Assembly: GCF_009928445.1 (NCBI RefSeq)
Contig: NZ_JAABNO010000024.1
Span: forward strand, 20,509 to 84,508
Length of the DNA: 64,000 nt
Direction of reading: 5' to 3'
DNA from: Clostridium sp. C8-1-8
GTDB taxonomy: Bacteria; Bacillota; Clostridia; Clostridiales; Clostridiaceae
Below are positions 8,455 through 17,368 of this stretch, piece after piece. The notes under the pieces were generated by a model. That model was not told where the DNA came from. It did no database searches and was given only the letters and a program-made list of their open reading frames with translations. How positions within the stretch are numbered: the first letter of the stretch is position 1; every line of letters starts with the position of its first letter. Both the position numbers and the translations under genes were made by a program.

Positions 8455-9117
8455 ATGAGCTATAAGATATTCTTAGTTGAAGATGACAAAAATTTAAATT
8501 CAGTTTTATGCTCTTATTTAGTAAGAGAAGGGTTTGAGGTAGTCAGTTTCCATAATGGAGAAGAAGCTATTGAATCTATAGATAAAAGCCCACATCTATG
8601 GATATTAGACATAATGCTTCCTGATGTAGATGGTTTTACAGTATTAAAAGAGATTAAAACAAATAATAGAAATACACCTGTAATATTTATATCTGCTAGA
8701 GATGCTGATATAGATAGAATAGTTGGACTTGAGATGGGAAGCGATGATTATCTTTCCAAACCATTTATGCCAAGAGAGTTAGTTATAAGGACAAAGAAGT
8801 TGCTGGACAGGACTTATAAAGAATTGGATCTTTCTGAGGGACAGTATTTATATGGATATCTGATAGAAACAGATAAAAGAATAGTAATAAAAGATGGACA
8901 GGATGTAGGGCTTAGCTCTAAAGAATTTGATTTATTGATGCTATTTTTAGATAACAAGCAAAAAGCTTTCTCAAGAGAAGATATATTAGAGATTATATGG
9001 GGAGAAAGCTATTATGGCAGCGATAGAGTAGTTGATGATCTAGTTAGAAGACTTAGAAAAAGAATGCCTGAACTAAGAATTGAAACTGTTTATGGTTTTG
9101 GATATAGACTTAATTAA
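8455..9117 (+). CDS. OmpR/PhoB-family response regulator
   Basis: A 220-residue two-component response regulator. The receiver domain (about 1-120) shows the acidic pocket EDD, the phospho-acceptor Asp in LWILDIMLPD (about residue 54), and the switch Lys in YLSKPF. The winged-helix domain (about 130-220) has the OmpR signature from LSSKEFDLLMLF to VVDDLVRRLRKRM and ends TVYGFGYRLN. It starts behind AGAGGAG and is 17 bases upstream of its partner kinase. The regulon is unknown; neighbours give no clear clue. Confidence 0.95.
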   Translation: MSYKIFLVEDDKNLNSVLCSYLVREGFEVVSFHNGEEAIESIDKSPHLWILDIMLPDVDGFTVLKEIKTNNRNTPVIFISARDADIDRIVGLEMGSDDYLSKPFMPRELVIRTKKLLDRTYKELDLSEGQYLYGYLIETDKRIVIKDGQDVGLSSKEFDLLMLFLDNKQKAFSREDILEIIWGESYYGSDRVVDDLVRRLRKRMPELRIETVYGFGYRLN

Positions 9118-9134
9118 GGCTTGAGGTGTTATAT

Positions 9135-10505
9135 ATGAAAGATAAATCATTAGCTTTCCAGGTTTGGGCTGTAAGCGCAGGTATATTAGCAGGAGTTTTT
9201 ATATGTTTGGTATTGTATTTTAATGTTTCAATAAGCTCTTTTTTCACTGATGAAACTTATAAAACCATAGAACTTGCTCAGGATACTTTTTTGCAATCTA
9301 AAAATAAAGAAAAAAATCTTCAGTTAGAGCAAATAACTGCGGAAAATTTAGGCGTGATTCAAGATATAAGATCAGTAACTCAAGTGGTTTATCCCTATCA
9401 AAACTTAACCATAATAAAGAGGTTTTCTAAGTCTTCACTAACCAATAATCTTATGAAGATAATAGAAAATGAAACGAGAATACAGACTGAAGATAGTAAA
9501 AGATACGAGTACAAGCTTAGTAGTGGCAGGTTGTATTATGTAATAAAGAAGATTACCTTTGAAGGAAAGGAAGCTTATCTAGTTTCTTTTATGATGGATA
9601 CTTACAGAAATAAACTTGTAAAAGATGTTACTGAAAAACTTATAGTTGGTGGAGTAATAGCTATAATTATCAGTCTTATGGTTTCTATGGTTTTCTCAAA
9701 TTATATCACAGCTCCTATAAAGTTTTTAGAAAATAGGGTAAAGAGAATTGCGAAGCAAGATTGGTTTGACTCTCTTAGTCTAGATAGAGAAGATGAACTG
9801 GGGAGTTTAGCGGCAAGTATTGAAGATATGAGGATTCAACTAATAGAGAGAGATGAATGGAAGCAAAACATGTTGCAGCAAGTTTCCCATGAATTAAAAA
9901 CACCAGTTATGGTTATTAGAAATTACGTACAAGCGGCTGAAGATGGAATATATCCTAATGGAGATATGGATGGTACTATGAGAGTCATAGATGAAGAAGC
10001 TATAAGGCTTCAGAAGAGAATAAAGGACCTATTACAGCTTTCAAAACTTGAGTATATAAACTCAAGAACATTAAAAAAACAACCTTATTCCCTATGTGAT
10101 ATGATATCAGAAGAATTTTATAAAATAAAAGCCAATAATATGAATCTTCAATGGGATATTGAAACCTTAAAAAATGCTTACACCTTAGGGGATAAAGAGC
10201 AATTTACTGTTGTAATAGAAAATCTTTTAGATAATGCATCTAGATATGCAAAGGAAAAGGTTGAAGTAAGTATATATGAGGAACATGGAAAATATACTAT
10301 AAGAATCTTCAATGACGGAGATAAGATAAAAGAAGAAGAATTTGAAGGGTTATTTAAACCCTTTAACAAAGGGAAAAATGGTAAGTACGGTTTAGGGCTA
10401 TCAATAGTAAAAGAAATAGTAGGGTATCACGGAGCAGAGATTGAAGCTAAAAACGAGGATGTAGGAGTAGCTTTTTATATCAAAGGTATACGTAATATTG
10501 ATTAA
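9135..10505 (+). CDS. Membrane sensor histidine kinase
   Basis: Partner of the response regulator upstream. From the ATG at 9135 (GAGGTG six bases before) it is 456 residues. It has a membrane segment near residues 8-30, an extracellular sensor of about 140 residues, a second membrane segment near 175-195, a HAMP linker, and the phospho-acceptor His in VSHELKTPVMVIRNY. The ATPase domain has the N box ENLLDNASRYA and the glycine-rich G2-type motif GKYGLGLSIVKEI. The GTG nine bases upstream is an unlikely start. The signal is not recognisable. Confidence 0.93.
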   Translation: MKDKSLAFQVWAVSAGILAGVFICLVLYFNVSISSFFTDETYKTIELAQDTFLQSKNKEKNLQLEQITAENLGVIQDIRSVTQVVYPYQNLTIIKRFSKSSLTNNLMKIIENETRIQTEDSKRYEYKLSSGRLYYVIKKITFEGKEAYLVSFMMDTYRNKLVKDVTEKLIVGGVIAIIISLMVSMVFSNYITAPIKFLENRVKRIAKQDWFDSLSLDREDELGSLAASIEDMRIQLIERDEWKQNMLQQVSHELKTPVMVIRNYVQAAEDGIYPNGDMDGTMRVIDEEAIRLQKRIKDLLQLSKLEYINSRTLKKQPYSLCDMISEEFYKIKANNMNLQWDIETLKNAYTLGDKEQFTVVIENLLDNASRYAKEKVEVSIYEEHGKYTIRIFNDGDKIKEEEFEGLFKPFNKGKNGKYGLGLSIVKEIVGYHGAEIEAKNEDVGVAFYIKGIRNID

Positions 10506-10519
10506 AAGAGGGTGATTGT

Positions 10520-11536
10520 TTGAAACTTGAAAAACTACTATCTTTGCCTAAGGTTCATCTACATTGCCATTTAGATGGATCTGTAAGACCTTCTACTATG
10601 TTAGGTTTATTAAAAGTAAAAGCTGATTCTAATATAAGAAGTGTTGAAGAGCTTCTACAACAGGTGGCTGTTCTTGATAAAACCTCTTCATTGGAAGCCT
10701 ATCTTAAAAAGTTTGATATTCCTATAATGGTTATGCAGACGAAGGAAAATATAAGAAGAATAGCTTATGAATTAATAGAAGATTGTAATATAGAAAATAT
10801 AAAGTATATTGAAATAAGATTTGCACCATATTTTCATTGCAAAGAAGGCTTATCAATGGAAGAAGTGATTCAAGCAGTACTAGATGGAGCAAATGAAGGT
10901 AAGTGTAAGTACGGAGTAGAGTTTAATCTTATCGTATGTTTTCTAAGACATGAAAGCTATGAGAAAAATCTTGAACAACTTTATGTTGCACAGAAGTTTT
11001 TAGGACACGGTGTAGTAGCGGTAGATCTTGCAGGAGACGAAGAACTATATCCTGCAGACAGCTTTGTAGAACTATTTGATGAAGCAAAAAGATTAGGCTT
11101 CCATATAACTATTCATGCTGGAGAGACAGGTAACTTTGATAATATTAATAAATCTATAACTTTATTGCACGCTGAAAGAATTGGACATGGAACAGCTGCA
11201 ATGACTAGCGAAGAGACTATGGAGCTTTTATATAATAGAAGGGTGCCTTTAGAAGTCTGCGTCACAAGCAACTATAATACTGGAATAATTAGCAGATTAA
11301 TAGACCATCCAGTATACAGTTTTATAAAGAAAAATATAGTCGTTACCATTAATACAGATAATAACACAGTTTCAAATACTACACTGACAAATGAATACTC
11401 TAAGATAATAGATAATTTTAAGCTTACCGATTCAGAGATTATAAATACAATACTAAATTCTATAAACTATGCTTTTTGTGAAGAGCATATCAAAGAGAGA
11501 TTAAGAAGATTAGTGGAAGTAACTGATAAAAAGTAA
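10520..11536 (+). CDS. add: Adenosine deaminase
   Basis: Hydrolyses adenosine or deoxyadenosine to inosine in purine salvage. It has 338 residues. Zn-binding and catalytic motifs are in order: KVHLHCHLDGS (about residues 10-20), HITIHAGETG with the catalytic Glu, ERIGHGTA, and the terminal Asp pair in TINTDNNTVSNT. The start is TTG behind AGAGGGTG, 14 bases after the kinase gene, so it may be co-transcribed with the two-component pair. Adenine deaminase is a related alternative, but length and motifs suit adenosine deaminase. Confidence 0.9.
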   Translation: MKLEKLLSLPKVHLHCHLDGSVRPSTMLGLLKVKADSNIRSVEELLQQVAVLDKTSSLEAYLKKFDIPIMVMQTKENIRRIAYELIEDCNIENIKYIEIRFAPYFHCKEGLSMEEVIQAVLDGANEGKCKYGVEFNLIVCFLRHESYEKNLEQLYVAQKFLGHGVVAVDLAGDEELYPADSFVELFDEAKRLGFHITIHAGETGNFDNINKSITLLHAERIGHGTAAMTSEETMELLYNRRVPLEVCVTSNYNTGIISRLIDHPVYSFIKKNIVVTINTDNNTVSNTTLTNEYSKIIDNFKLTDSEIINTILNSINYAFCEEHIKERLRRLVEVTDKK

Positions 11537-11671
11537 CTTGTGCTAAAAAAGATGCTATGTTATAATTTCAAAAATAATATGTTAATATATTTAAGGATGT
11601 AATTTTTTGTACTTCTAAGTAAAAGTATTATATCTGCAATTAATAGAAGATAAAGTAATGGGGGCGTAGAC

Positions 11672-12154
11672 ATGGAAGAGATAAAAGTTTCGTTAGATGC
11701 TAACAGAGAAGAAAATTATAAGTTTATGGTATGGGGAGTAAGAGATCAGCTTGAAACTGAAACAGATTTAATAGCTAATCTTTCCAATATTTCTGCTCTT
11801 ATAAAATTCTATATGGATGATTGTAACTGGGCTGGATTTTATATTATGAGAGAAGACGAATTGGTGCTTGGTCCCTTCCAGGGATTGCCAGCTTGTTATA
11901 GAATAAAGCTTGGAAGCGGAGTGTGTGGAACAGCAGCACAAGATAAGAAGGTTCTTAGAGTTCAAGATGTACATGAGTTCCCAGGTCATATAGCTTGCGA
12001 TAGTGCATCTAATTCTGAAATAGTGCTTCCAATAATTAAAGATGGAAAAGTTTTTGGAGTATTAGATCTAGATTCTCCAAACGTAGGAAGATTCGGAGAG
12101 CTTGAAGAAAAGTATCTAAGAGAAGCTGTGGCTATAATAGAAGCCCATATTTAA
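11672..12154 (+). CDS. msrC: Free methionine-(R)-sulfoxide reductase (GAF domain)
   Basis: A 160-residue single-GAF-domain protein. The three cysteines expected of fRMsr enzymes are present: GLPACYRIKLGSGVCGTA (about residues 73-90) and HIACDSASNSEIVLP (about 109-123), with CNWAGFY near the N-terminus. Such enzymes reduce free L-methionine-R-sulfoxide with thioredoxin as the electron source, a repair role under oxidative stress. It is monocistronic, with its own ribosome-binding site (GGGGG) and an immediate terminator. Confidence 0.88.
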   Translation: MEEIKVSLDANREENYKFMVWGVRDQLETETDLIANLSNISALIKFYMDDCNWAGFYIMREDELVLGPFQGLPACYRIKLGSGVCGTAAQDKKVLRVQDVHEFPGHIACDSASNSEIVLPIIKDGKVFGVLDLDSPNVGRFGELEEKYLREAVAIIEAHI

Positions 12155-12155
12155 T

Positions 12156-12192
12156 AACAAAATACCTCCAACATTTGTTGGAGGTATTTTGT
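12156..12192. terminator. Terminator after the msrC-type gene
   Basis: Near-perfect hairpin: AACAAAATACCTCCAAC, loop ATTT, then the complementary arm ending TATTTTGTT. It directly follows the stop codon. Confidence 0.88.
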
Positions 12193-12279
12193 TAGATTGA
12201 GTGTATCAATCTAACAATACAAAGGACGAATATTTAATCAGGCATATAGTTAGAAGAGGTTAAGAATATAATGCTGGTG

Positions 12280-12366
12280 GATTTTGGATAGGATGGCTGC
12301 GATAAATTTAATTTTTCAAGATAATGAATTTTAAATAAATTATTATGAGAATCCTAATCCAAAATC
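12280..12366. repeat. Long-range inverted repeat in intergenic DNA
   Basis: GATTTTGGATAGGAT (12280-12294) and ATCCTAATCCAAAATC (12351-12366) are complementary apart from a one-base bulge, separated by 56 AT-rich bases. The region from 12193 to 12603 has no supported gene. This could be the two ends of a small degenerate element or a long hairpin RNA. Confidence 0.5.
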
Positions 12367-12489
12367 ATATTTGACCTATCTAATATACATCTACAACTTA
12401 TAATATTTCTCCCCTTATCATAAGTTAATGCTCTTTAGATAATATATAGTATTATCTATAAGCAAAAAATGTTACTAAATAAATTTTAA

Positions 12490-12543
12490 ATCTATTTGCT
12501 CCCTCATATAGCATATCTTGAATAAACACTAAATTTTAATAAT
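12490..12543 (-). repeat. Repeat family B, degenerate right end
   Basis: TCTATTTGCTCCCTCATATAGCAT (interrupted match over about 50 bases) aligns with the right end of the complete family B element at 39256-39307; the core CTCATATAGCAT is identical. In this copy the minus-strand short ORF reads Met-Arg-Glu-Gln-Ile-Asp-Leu-Lys, resembling the start of the intact copy. The terminal repeat is decayed and a matching left end is not clear. Confidence 0.55.
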
Positions 12544-12703
12544 AGAAAATAGATCGTGCTTTTGAAAAAAGTTGAGCTGGATAGCGAGGCAATATATGAC
12601 TTAGATGTATATTTTCACAAATAATTACAAGTTGAGTGATTATAATACAAAATATTATCAATATTTCTCGCGAAATATGGTGTGTAGATCGGAAGGAGAA
12701 AAG

Positions 12704-12895
12704 ATGGATAACGAACAAATTAAGGCAATGGATCCGAATATATTAGTAAGTATAATAAATATGAAGTTGAGAGATTTTTATGACAGCTTAGAAGGTTTAT
12801 GCGATGATATGGATATTTCTAGAGAGGTTTTAGAAAACAAAATGATTTCCGCAGGCTACAAATATGTGAAAGCAAATAATCAATTTATAGGTTAA
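12704..12895 (+). CDS. DUF4250 domain-containing small protein
   Basis: A 63-residue protein matching the small clostridial DUF4250 family: MDPNILVSIINMKLRDFYDS, then LCDDMDI, ending in AGYKYVKANNQF. Function is unknown. I use the ATG at 12704, which has GGAAGGAG eight bases ahead; the longer reading frame starting at 12605 would add 33 unrelated residues with no ribosome-binding site. It stands alone between long intergenic regions. No membrane segment is seen, so it is probably cytoplasmic. Confidence 0.85.
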   Translation: MDNEQIKAMDPNILVSIINMKLRDFYDSLEGLCDDMDISREVLENKMISAGYKYVKANNQFIG

Positions 12896-13021
12896 ATTAA
12901 TTTTAATTATATAATTTGCTCACATGCCTTAATAAAATTAGTGGCTAGTTAAGAGAATTAACCAATTCATAAGTATGTATAACTTGGTTTTAGAATCTGT
13001 ATTTTTAGATGGAAATGTTAT

Positions 13022-13118
13022 AGATGTACCACTTCATATTAGAATTTATATTTTCAAATTCGCATCTCAGAATCCAAAGGAGTTTTGAAAATAGATTTCG
13101 GATTGAAGTAGTACATCT
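13022..13118. repeat. Repeat family A, copy 1 (97-bp imperfect palindrome)
   Basis: The left arm starts AGATGTACCACTTCA and the right arm is the complement of AGATGTACTACTTCAATC; the arms stay complementary inward for about 38 bases, including TATTTTCAAA. Related copies are at 31088, 34910, 45481, 56778 and 63905. It lies in the 400-base gap 12896-13300, which otherwise shows no gene. Confidence 0.75.
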
Positions 13119-13300
13119 TTAAATATTTGAATAATTATTGTGTTAAATATATTAATGAATAAAGGTAAGTTTGTGAAATTTAGGACTAAATACAAAGTAT
13201 AATGTAAAAAAAATAATATATATGAATAAATATGTTTTCAACAGCAATAATTTCTAATATAATAATTTATATGCTAAACAATGTAAAGGAGATTATTCTT

Positions 13301-13444
13301 ATGAAAAAAGGAAAATTGTTACTGTTAGTAGCTGCTTCAGCAACACTTATAGCAACTTTAATAAAAGACAAAAAAAATAATGAAGTTGAAAACAGTAGTT
13401 TTGAAGTAGAAACGAATCTTGATTTAACTGAAGATAAGCAATAA
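13301..13444 (+). CDS. Small membrane-anchored or secreted peptide of unknown function
   Basis: A 47-residue product from the ATG at 13301, behind AAAGGAGATTATTCTT. It opens MKKGKLLLLVAASATLIATLIK, a positively charged start and one hydrophobic helix, followed by a short acidic tail rich in Glu, Asp and Asn. It could be a one-pass membrane protein or cleaved peptide. An in-frame start at 13232 is less likely because it lacks a ribosome-binding site. It sits 36 bases upstream of the GGDEF-EAL gene and may be co-transcribed. I do not recognise a family. Confidence 0.6.
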   Translation: MKKGKLLLLVAASATLIATLIKDKKNNEVENSSFEVETNLDLTEDKQ

Positions 13445-13480
13445 TTCACTCAAACTTTACATAAATTTGGAGGTAATTAT

Positions 13481-15358
13481 TTGAAAAAGAAAATATATAT
13501 ATTAGGATATATTATTTCTATATCAGCAATGATAGCTATAAATATAGCTGATTTAGAAATTATTGAAATCCTATTTAACTGGGCAATTATATCCTTCTTA
13601 TTTATGGTGTTGTTAAGGCTAGATCGTGAAAAAACTGCGCTAGTGAAACTAAATAAGCAACTACAGGAAGAAGAAGAAAAATATAATGTAGCTGTAGAAG
13701 GGACTAGAGATATAATATTCCAGTGGAATATTATTAAGGATGAAGTTGATTTTAGTGAAAGAATTAACGAGATAATTAAACTGAACAATAAGAGTGTTCT
13801 TAGCTATAGTAAGGATTGGCTTTCTATTATTCATGAAGAAGATAAAGTAAGAGCTAAAAAGCTTTTGAGTGATAAAATCCAAGACGAAAATGTTGATTAT
13901 TATGAGACTGAATATAGGATAGTAAACCATGAAAATGTTATAAAATGGTTAAATATTAAATCAAAGATTATAAGAGATGAAACTGGAAAAGCCACTTGGA
14001 TTTATGGTTCGATATCAGACTCAACAGATGCAAAGGAAAAAGAGTTAAAGATAAGCTATATGAGTTATTATGATTCTGTAACAGGACTGCACAATAGAAA
14101 CTATTTGAAGGCACTTATTAATAAGTCTGTTAAGGAAAATAAAGTAACATCAAGTAAAGCTGCACTTATTTTAATAGATTTAGATAATTTTAAGTACATA
14201 AATGATGTGTTTGGTCATGACTATGGCGATGATATGCTAATGATTATAGCAGATGCCCTAAGAGATGTAGTTAGTGCCAGAGGTGACTTAGTATGTAGAT
14301 TCGGTGGAGATGAGTTTGTAATTTTTATGCAGGATATAGACAATATAAAAGAAGTTGAAAGAACAGCTCAGCAAATAATTACTGTTTTTAATAATACTAA
14401 AAAATTGATGGATCAAATGATATTTACTACAGCAAGCATAGGAATAACTGTTTTTCCTGATGATGCGTCTGATTATAAATCTTTATTGAGAAATGCCGAT
14501 GTAGCTATGTATAAAGCCAAAGGAAACGGTAAGAATAGTTACCAATTCTTTGATGATCAGATATCTCGTGAGCAAAATAGATTCTATACTTTGGAAAAAG
14601 GATTAAGAAATGCTTTAGAAAATAGAGAATTATATGTTCAGTTCCAGCCAAAGGTGGTTCTTGATGATGCAAAGATTATGGGCTTTGAGGCACTTATTAG
14701 ATGGAATAACAAAGATCTTGGTATGGTAAGTCCTGCAGAGTTTATACCTGTAGCAGAAAACACAAGGCTTATAATACCAATAGGTTCCTTCGTAATAGAA
14801 GAAGTATGCAAAAAGTGTAAGGATTTATTGGAAAAGGGACATGATGACTTTAAGTTAGCTCTAAATTTATCGGAAATTCAACTTAGAGATGATAACATTA
14901 TTGAGTCCTTTAGAAAGCTTACAGAAAAATATAATATAGATCCTAAATACATAGAAATAGAGATTACTGAAAGTTTACTTATGAAATCTTTTGATAGAAA
15001 TATAAAGATACTAGCTTTCTTAAGAGGCCTAGGCTTTAGCATAGCGCTAGATGATTTTGGAACAGGATATTCATCGCTTAATTATCTAACTAAGCTGCCA
15101 ATTGATGTGTTAAAGATCGACAGGTCTTTCGTTTCAGAACTTGGAGATAATCAAAAGAGTCAATACATAGTTGAGAACATAATACAATTGTCGCACAAGC
15201 TTGGAATTAAGGTAGTAGCTGAAGGTGTGGAATATAAAGATCAAGTGGACTATCTAAAGAGCATATTCTGTGATTTTGTTCAAGGGTATTACTATAGTAA
15301 ACCTGAAAGTTATGAAAAGATAGTTAAGCTTATGGAAGAAAGATATATTGTAGCATAA
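13481..15358 (+). CDS. PAS-GGDEF-EAL cyclic-di-GMP turnover protein
   Basis: A 625-residue membrane protein. Two hydrophobic helices (about 5-22 and 28-44) are followed by a coiled coil, a PAS domain (about 68-180), a GGDEF domain with intact RFGGDEF (about residue 273), and an EAL domain with FEALIRW, the metal-site motifs DDFGTGYSSL and VAEGVE. Both catalytic signatures look intact, so it may make or break c-di-GMP; which activity dominates cannot be read. The start is TTG behind GGAGGTAATTA. No c-di-GMP riboswitch was recognised nearby. Confidence 0.93.
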   Translation: MKKKIYILGYIISISAMIAINIADLEIIEILFNWAIISFLFMVLLRLDREKTALVKLNKQLQEEEEKYNVAVEGTRDIIFQWNIIKDEVDFSERINEIIKLNNKSVLSYSKDWLSIIHEEDKVRAKKLLSDKIQDENVDYYETEYRIVNHENVIKWLNIKSKIIRDETGKATWIYGSISDSTDAKEKELKISYMSYYDSVTGLHNRNYLKALINKSVKENKVTSSKAALILIDLDNFKYINDVFGHDYGDDMLMIIADALRDVVSARGDLVCRFGGDEFVIFMQDIDNIKEVERTAQQIITVFNNTKKLMDQMIFTTASIGITVFPDDASDYKSLLRNADVAMYKAKGNGKNSYQFFDDQISREQNRFYTLEKGLRNALENRELYVQFQPKVVLDDAKIMGFEALIRWNNKDLGMVSPAEFIPVAENTRLIIPIGSFVIEEVCKKCKDLLEKGHDDFKLALNLSEIQLRDDNIIESFRKLTEKYNIDPKYIEIEITESLLMKSFDRNIKILAFLRGLGFSIALDDFGTGYSSLNYLTKLPIDVLKIDRSFVSELGDNQKSQYIVENIIQLSHKLGIKVVAEGVEYKDQVDYLKSIFCDFVQGYYYSKPESYEKIVKLMEERYIVA

Positions 15359-15387
15359 AGTTTAGGAAATTATCCTAAACTTTTTTA
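15359..15387 (+). terminator. Terminator after the GGDEF-EAL gene
   Basis: AAGTTTAGGA, loop AATTA, TCCTAAACTT then TTTTTA, immediately after the stop codon. Confidence 0.88.
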
Positions 15388-15458
15388 CTGTTTAGGATAA
15401 ACGGTAAAGGAAAAGTCCTATTAACTAGAATGGGATTAATAAACCAGGGGGATAATCA

Positions 15459-16835
15459 ATGAAAGAAAGAATTACACTTACAGAAGGTAGTATACTAAAA
15501 ACACTTATTAAGCTTTCTATACCTATAATGGGAACTTCTTTTATACAGATGGCTTACAATATGACTGATATGCTTTGGCTTGGTAACTATGGAAGTAAGG
15601 CTGTGGCAGCCGTTGGAACTGCAGGCTTTTTTAGTTGGTTTGGGAATTCCTTGGTGCTTATATCAAAGACAGGAGCAGAAGTAGGAGTAGCTCAGGCTTT
15701 AGGGAAGCAGGAAGGAAATGAAGCAAAAAAATTCATAAACAACAGTATAAGGTTAAATCTAATCATAGCAATTATATACGGTTTAGCTCTTATCTTGCTT
15801 AGAAAGCCATTAATAGAGTTCTTTAAGCTTGGAGATGCTGAGGTAATAAAAGAGGCAAATATATTTTTGGTAATATCAGCATTGGCTATGGTTTTTACAT
15901 TTATTAATCCAATACTTACAGGTATATTTAATGCCTCTGGAGAAAGTAAAATACCGTTTTTAATAAATACTATAGGTTTGATATATAATATGGTTCTAGA
16001 CCCTATACTTATATTTGGTATAGGTCCTATACCTGAAATGGGAGTAACAGGTGCTGCTATTTCAACTGCAACGGCGCAAATGGTTGTAACCTTGCTTTTC
16101 TTATATGCGCTAAAAAATAAAAGAGAAGCTTTCTTTAAGATAAAGGTATTTGAAAAGCTTGATATGGTATCTATAAAGAAGATAGTAAAATTGGGGTTGC
16201 CAGTAGCTATGCAAAACGGATTGTTTTCAATATTTGCTATGTTCATAGCTAGAATTATAGCTGTATATGGATCTACTGCTATTGCAGTGCAAAAGGTAGG
16301 TGCACAAATTGAAGCTATATCTTGGATGACTGCTGGAGGTTTATCCACAGCTCTAAGTGCTTTTGTTGGACAAAACTTTGGAGCTAAGAAATATGATAGG
16401 ATAATAAAGGGTTACTTTGCAACAATGTTTCTTGCTTCAGCTGTAGGAGTATTTGCTACTGTTCTACTGGTATTCGGAGGTAAAGCTATATTTGGTGTAT
16501 TTATACCTGAAACACAGGCCATAGAACTTGGTAGTATGTATTTGAAAATACTTGGCTATTCACAGTTATTTCAATGTCTAGAGATAACAACTAGTGGGGC
16601 TTTTAATGGCCTAGGAAAAACTATTTATCCTTCGATAACTAGTATAATATTGACAGGGGCGAGAATACCTATGGCTATACTTCTATCAAGACCTAATCTA
16701 CTAGGGCTTGATGGAGTTTGGTGGAGTATAAGCATAAGTAGTATATTTAAAGGAATTATATTAACAACCATTTTCCTCATAATTATCTTACGTCCTATAA
16801 AGAAACAGCTTAAATCAGTACAAGCTATTTATTAA
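15459..16835 (+). CDS. MATE-family multidrug/cation exporter
   Basis: A 458-residue polytopic protein with about twelve hydrophobic helices arranged as two halves. The N-terminal segment IPIMGTSFIQMAYNMTDMLWLGNYGSKAVAAVG is broken here by membrane turns typical of MATE transporters, and GLPVAMQNGLFSIF (about residue 245) opens the second half. It would export organic cations or metabolites using a Na+ or H+ gradient; the substrate is unknown. The start ATG follows GGGGGATAATCA. It is monocistronic between a terminator and the Trp T-box promoter. Confidence 0.92.
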   Translation: MKERITLTEGSILKTLIKLSIPIMGTSFIQMAYNMTDMLWLGNYGSKAVAAVGTAGFFSWFGNSLVLISKTGAEVGVAQALGKQEGNEAKKFINNSIRLNLIIAIIYGLALILLRKPLIEFFKLGDAEVIKEANIFLVISALAMVFTFINPILTGIFNASGESKIPFLINTIGLIYNMVLDPILIFGIGPIPEMGVTGAAISTATAQMVVTLLFLYALKNKREAFFKIKVFEKLDMVSIKKIVKLGLPVAMQNGLFSIFAMFIARIIAVYGSTAIAVQKVGAQIEAISWMTAGGLSTALSAFVGQNFGAKKYDRIIKGYFATMFLASAVGVFATVLLVFGGKAIFGVFIPETQAIELGSMYLKILGYSQLFQCLEITTSGAFNGLGKTIYPSITSIILTGARIPMAILLSRPNLLGLDGVWWSISISSIFKGIILTTIFLIIILRPIKKQLKSVQAIY

Positions 16836-16854
16836 ATATATTTGAATCTAAATA

Positions 16855-16883
16855 TTGACAGTAGATTTAATTAGTGATATCAT
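16855..16883 (+). promoter_or_regulatory. SigA-type promoter of the T-box leader
   Basis: TTGACA (16855-16860), a 17-base spacer, and TATCAT (16878-16883). The spacing is ideal and it lies just ahead of the T-box RNA. Confidence 0.75.
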
Positions 16884-16889
16884 GAATTT

Positions 16890-17150
16890 AAATAATGAAT
16901 CCTTTGATAAGGGATAGTAACAGGAATAAAAGTGTTACAGAAAGCTGCGTTGATGAGAAGCAGTACATGGATATCCAGTGAATGGGCCTTTGAGGAACTA
17001 TACGAAATCTTTTGAAAGTAGTTGATGTCGTGTTCTGCACGTTATAGCAGAGAAGGTATGATTGTACCTGATTGAAAGAGAGACCTTTATTGGTAACTTA
17101 GGTGGCACCGCGGATATATACTCCGTCCTATTTTTAGGATGGAGTTTTTT
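16890..17150 (+). ncRNA. T-box leader, tryptophan-specific
   Basis: The tRNA-binding T-box sequence AGGTGGCACCGCGG is at 17100-17113, followed by the terminator CTCCGTCCT/AGGATGGAG with a T run (17121-17152). In Stem I the distal region GTTGATGAGAAGCAG and the 3' segment GTGAATGGGCCTTTGAGG are recognisable. In that context the specifier codon is TGG at 16983-16985, i.e. tryptophan, which agrees with the transporter gene downstream. Uncharged tRNA-Trp would stabilise the antiterminator. The specifier assignment rests on alignment by eye, not on folding. Confidence 0.93.
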
Positions 17151-17152
17151 TA
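17121..17152 (+). terminator. T-box regulated terminator
   Basis: CTCCGTCCT, loop ATTTTT, AGGATGGAG followed by TTTTTTTATTTTT. It competes with the antiterminator that contains the T-box motif just upstream. Confidence 0.88.
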
Positions 17153-17218
17153 TTTTTAAATTTAAAGTGAAACCATTAAATAGCATTTAGAAAAGGTGAT
17201 CTTTAAATTTGCTAAAGG

Positions 17219-17237
17219 GTACAGAGAGTCTCTGTAC
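17219..17237. promoter_or_regulatory. 19-bp palindrome between T-box and trpP
   Basis: GTACAGAGA, a central G, and TCTCTGTAC form a perfect 9-1-9 palindrome. With a one-base centre it is more like a DNA operator than an RNA hairpin. It lies 57 bases ahead of the second candidate promoter. No binding factor can be named. Confidence 0.5.
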
Positions 17238-17293
17238 AGAAACTTATTTTATACTTGTTAGAAAATTCAGGGTTCTGTGAGGGCATGTATATA

Positions 17294-17321
17294 TTGATAG
17301 TTGAGTTAAGAACTCTATAAT
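17294..17321 (+). promoter_or_regulatory. Candidate second promoter for trpP
   Basis: TTGATA (17294-17299), a 16-base spacer, TATAAT (17316-17321). If used, it would start trpP transcripts downstream of the T-box and so escape T-box control. Confidence 0.45.
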
Positions 17322-17368
17322 ACAAAAATGTACAAGAATAATTTTAATATATTAAGGAGGTGATTCTG

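Noticed and set aside
12605..12703. N-terminal extension of the DUF4250 gene
   Set aside because: No ribosome-binding site, and the residues do not resemble the family; the ATG at 12704 has a strong site.
15380..15415. Fourth copy of repeat C after the GGDEF-EAL terminator
   Set aside because: Only TTTTTTACTGT matches; the following sequence diverges.
15692..16348. 218-codon frame opposite the MATE gene
   Set aside because: Antisense of a membrane protein; lacks ribosome-binding site and family features.
17219..17237. TrpR operator
   Set aside because: Only the GTAC ends fit; the interior differs and TrpR-type repressors are not usual in this genus, so no name was given.
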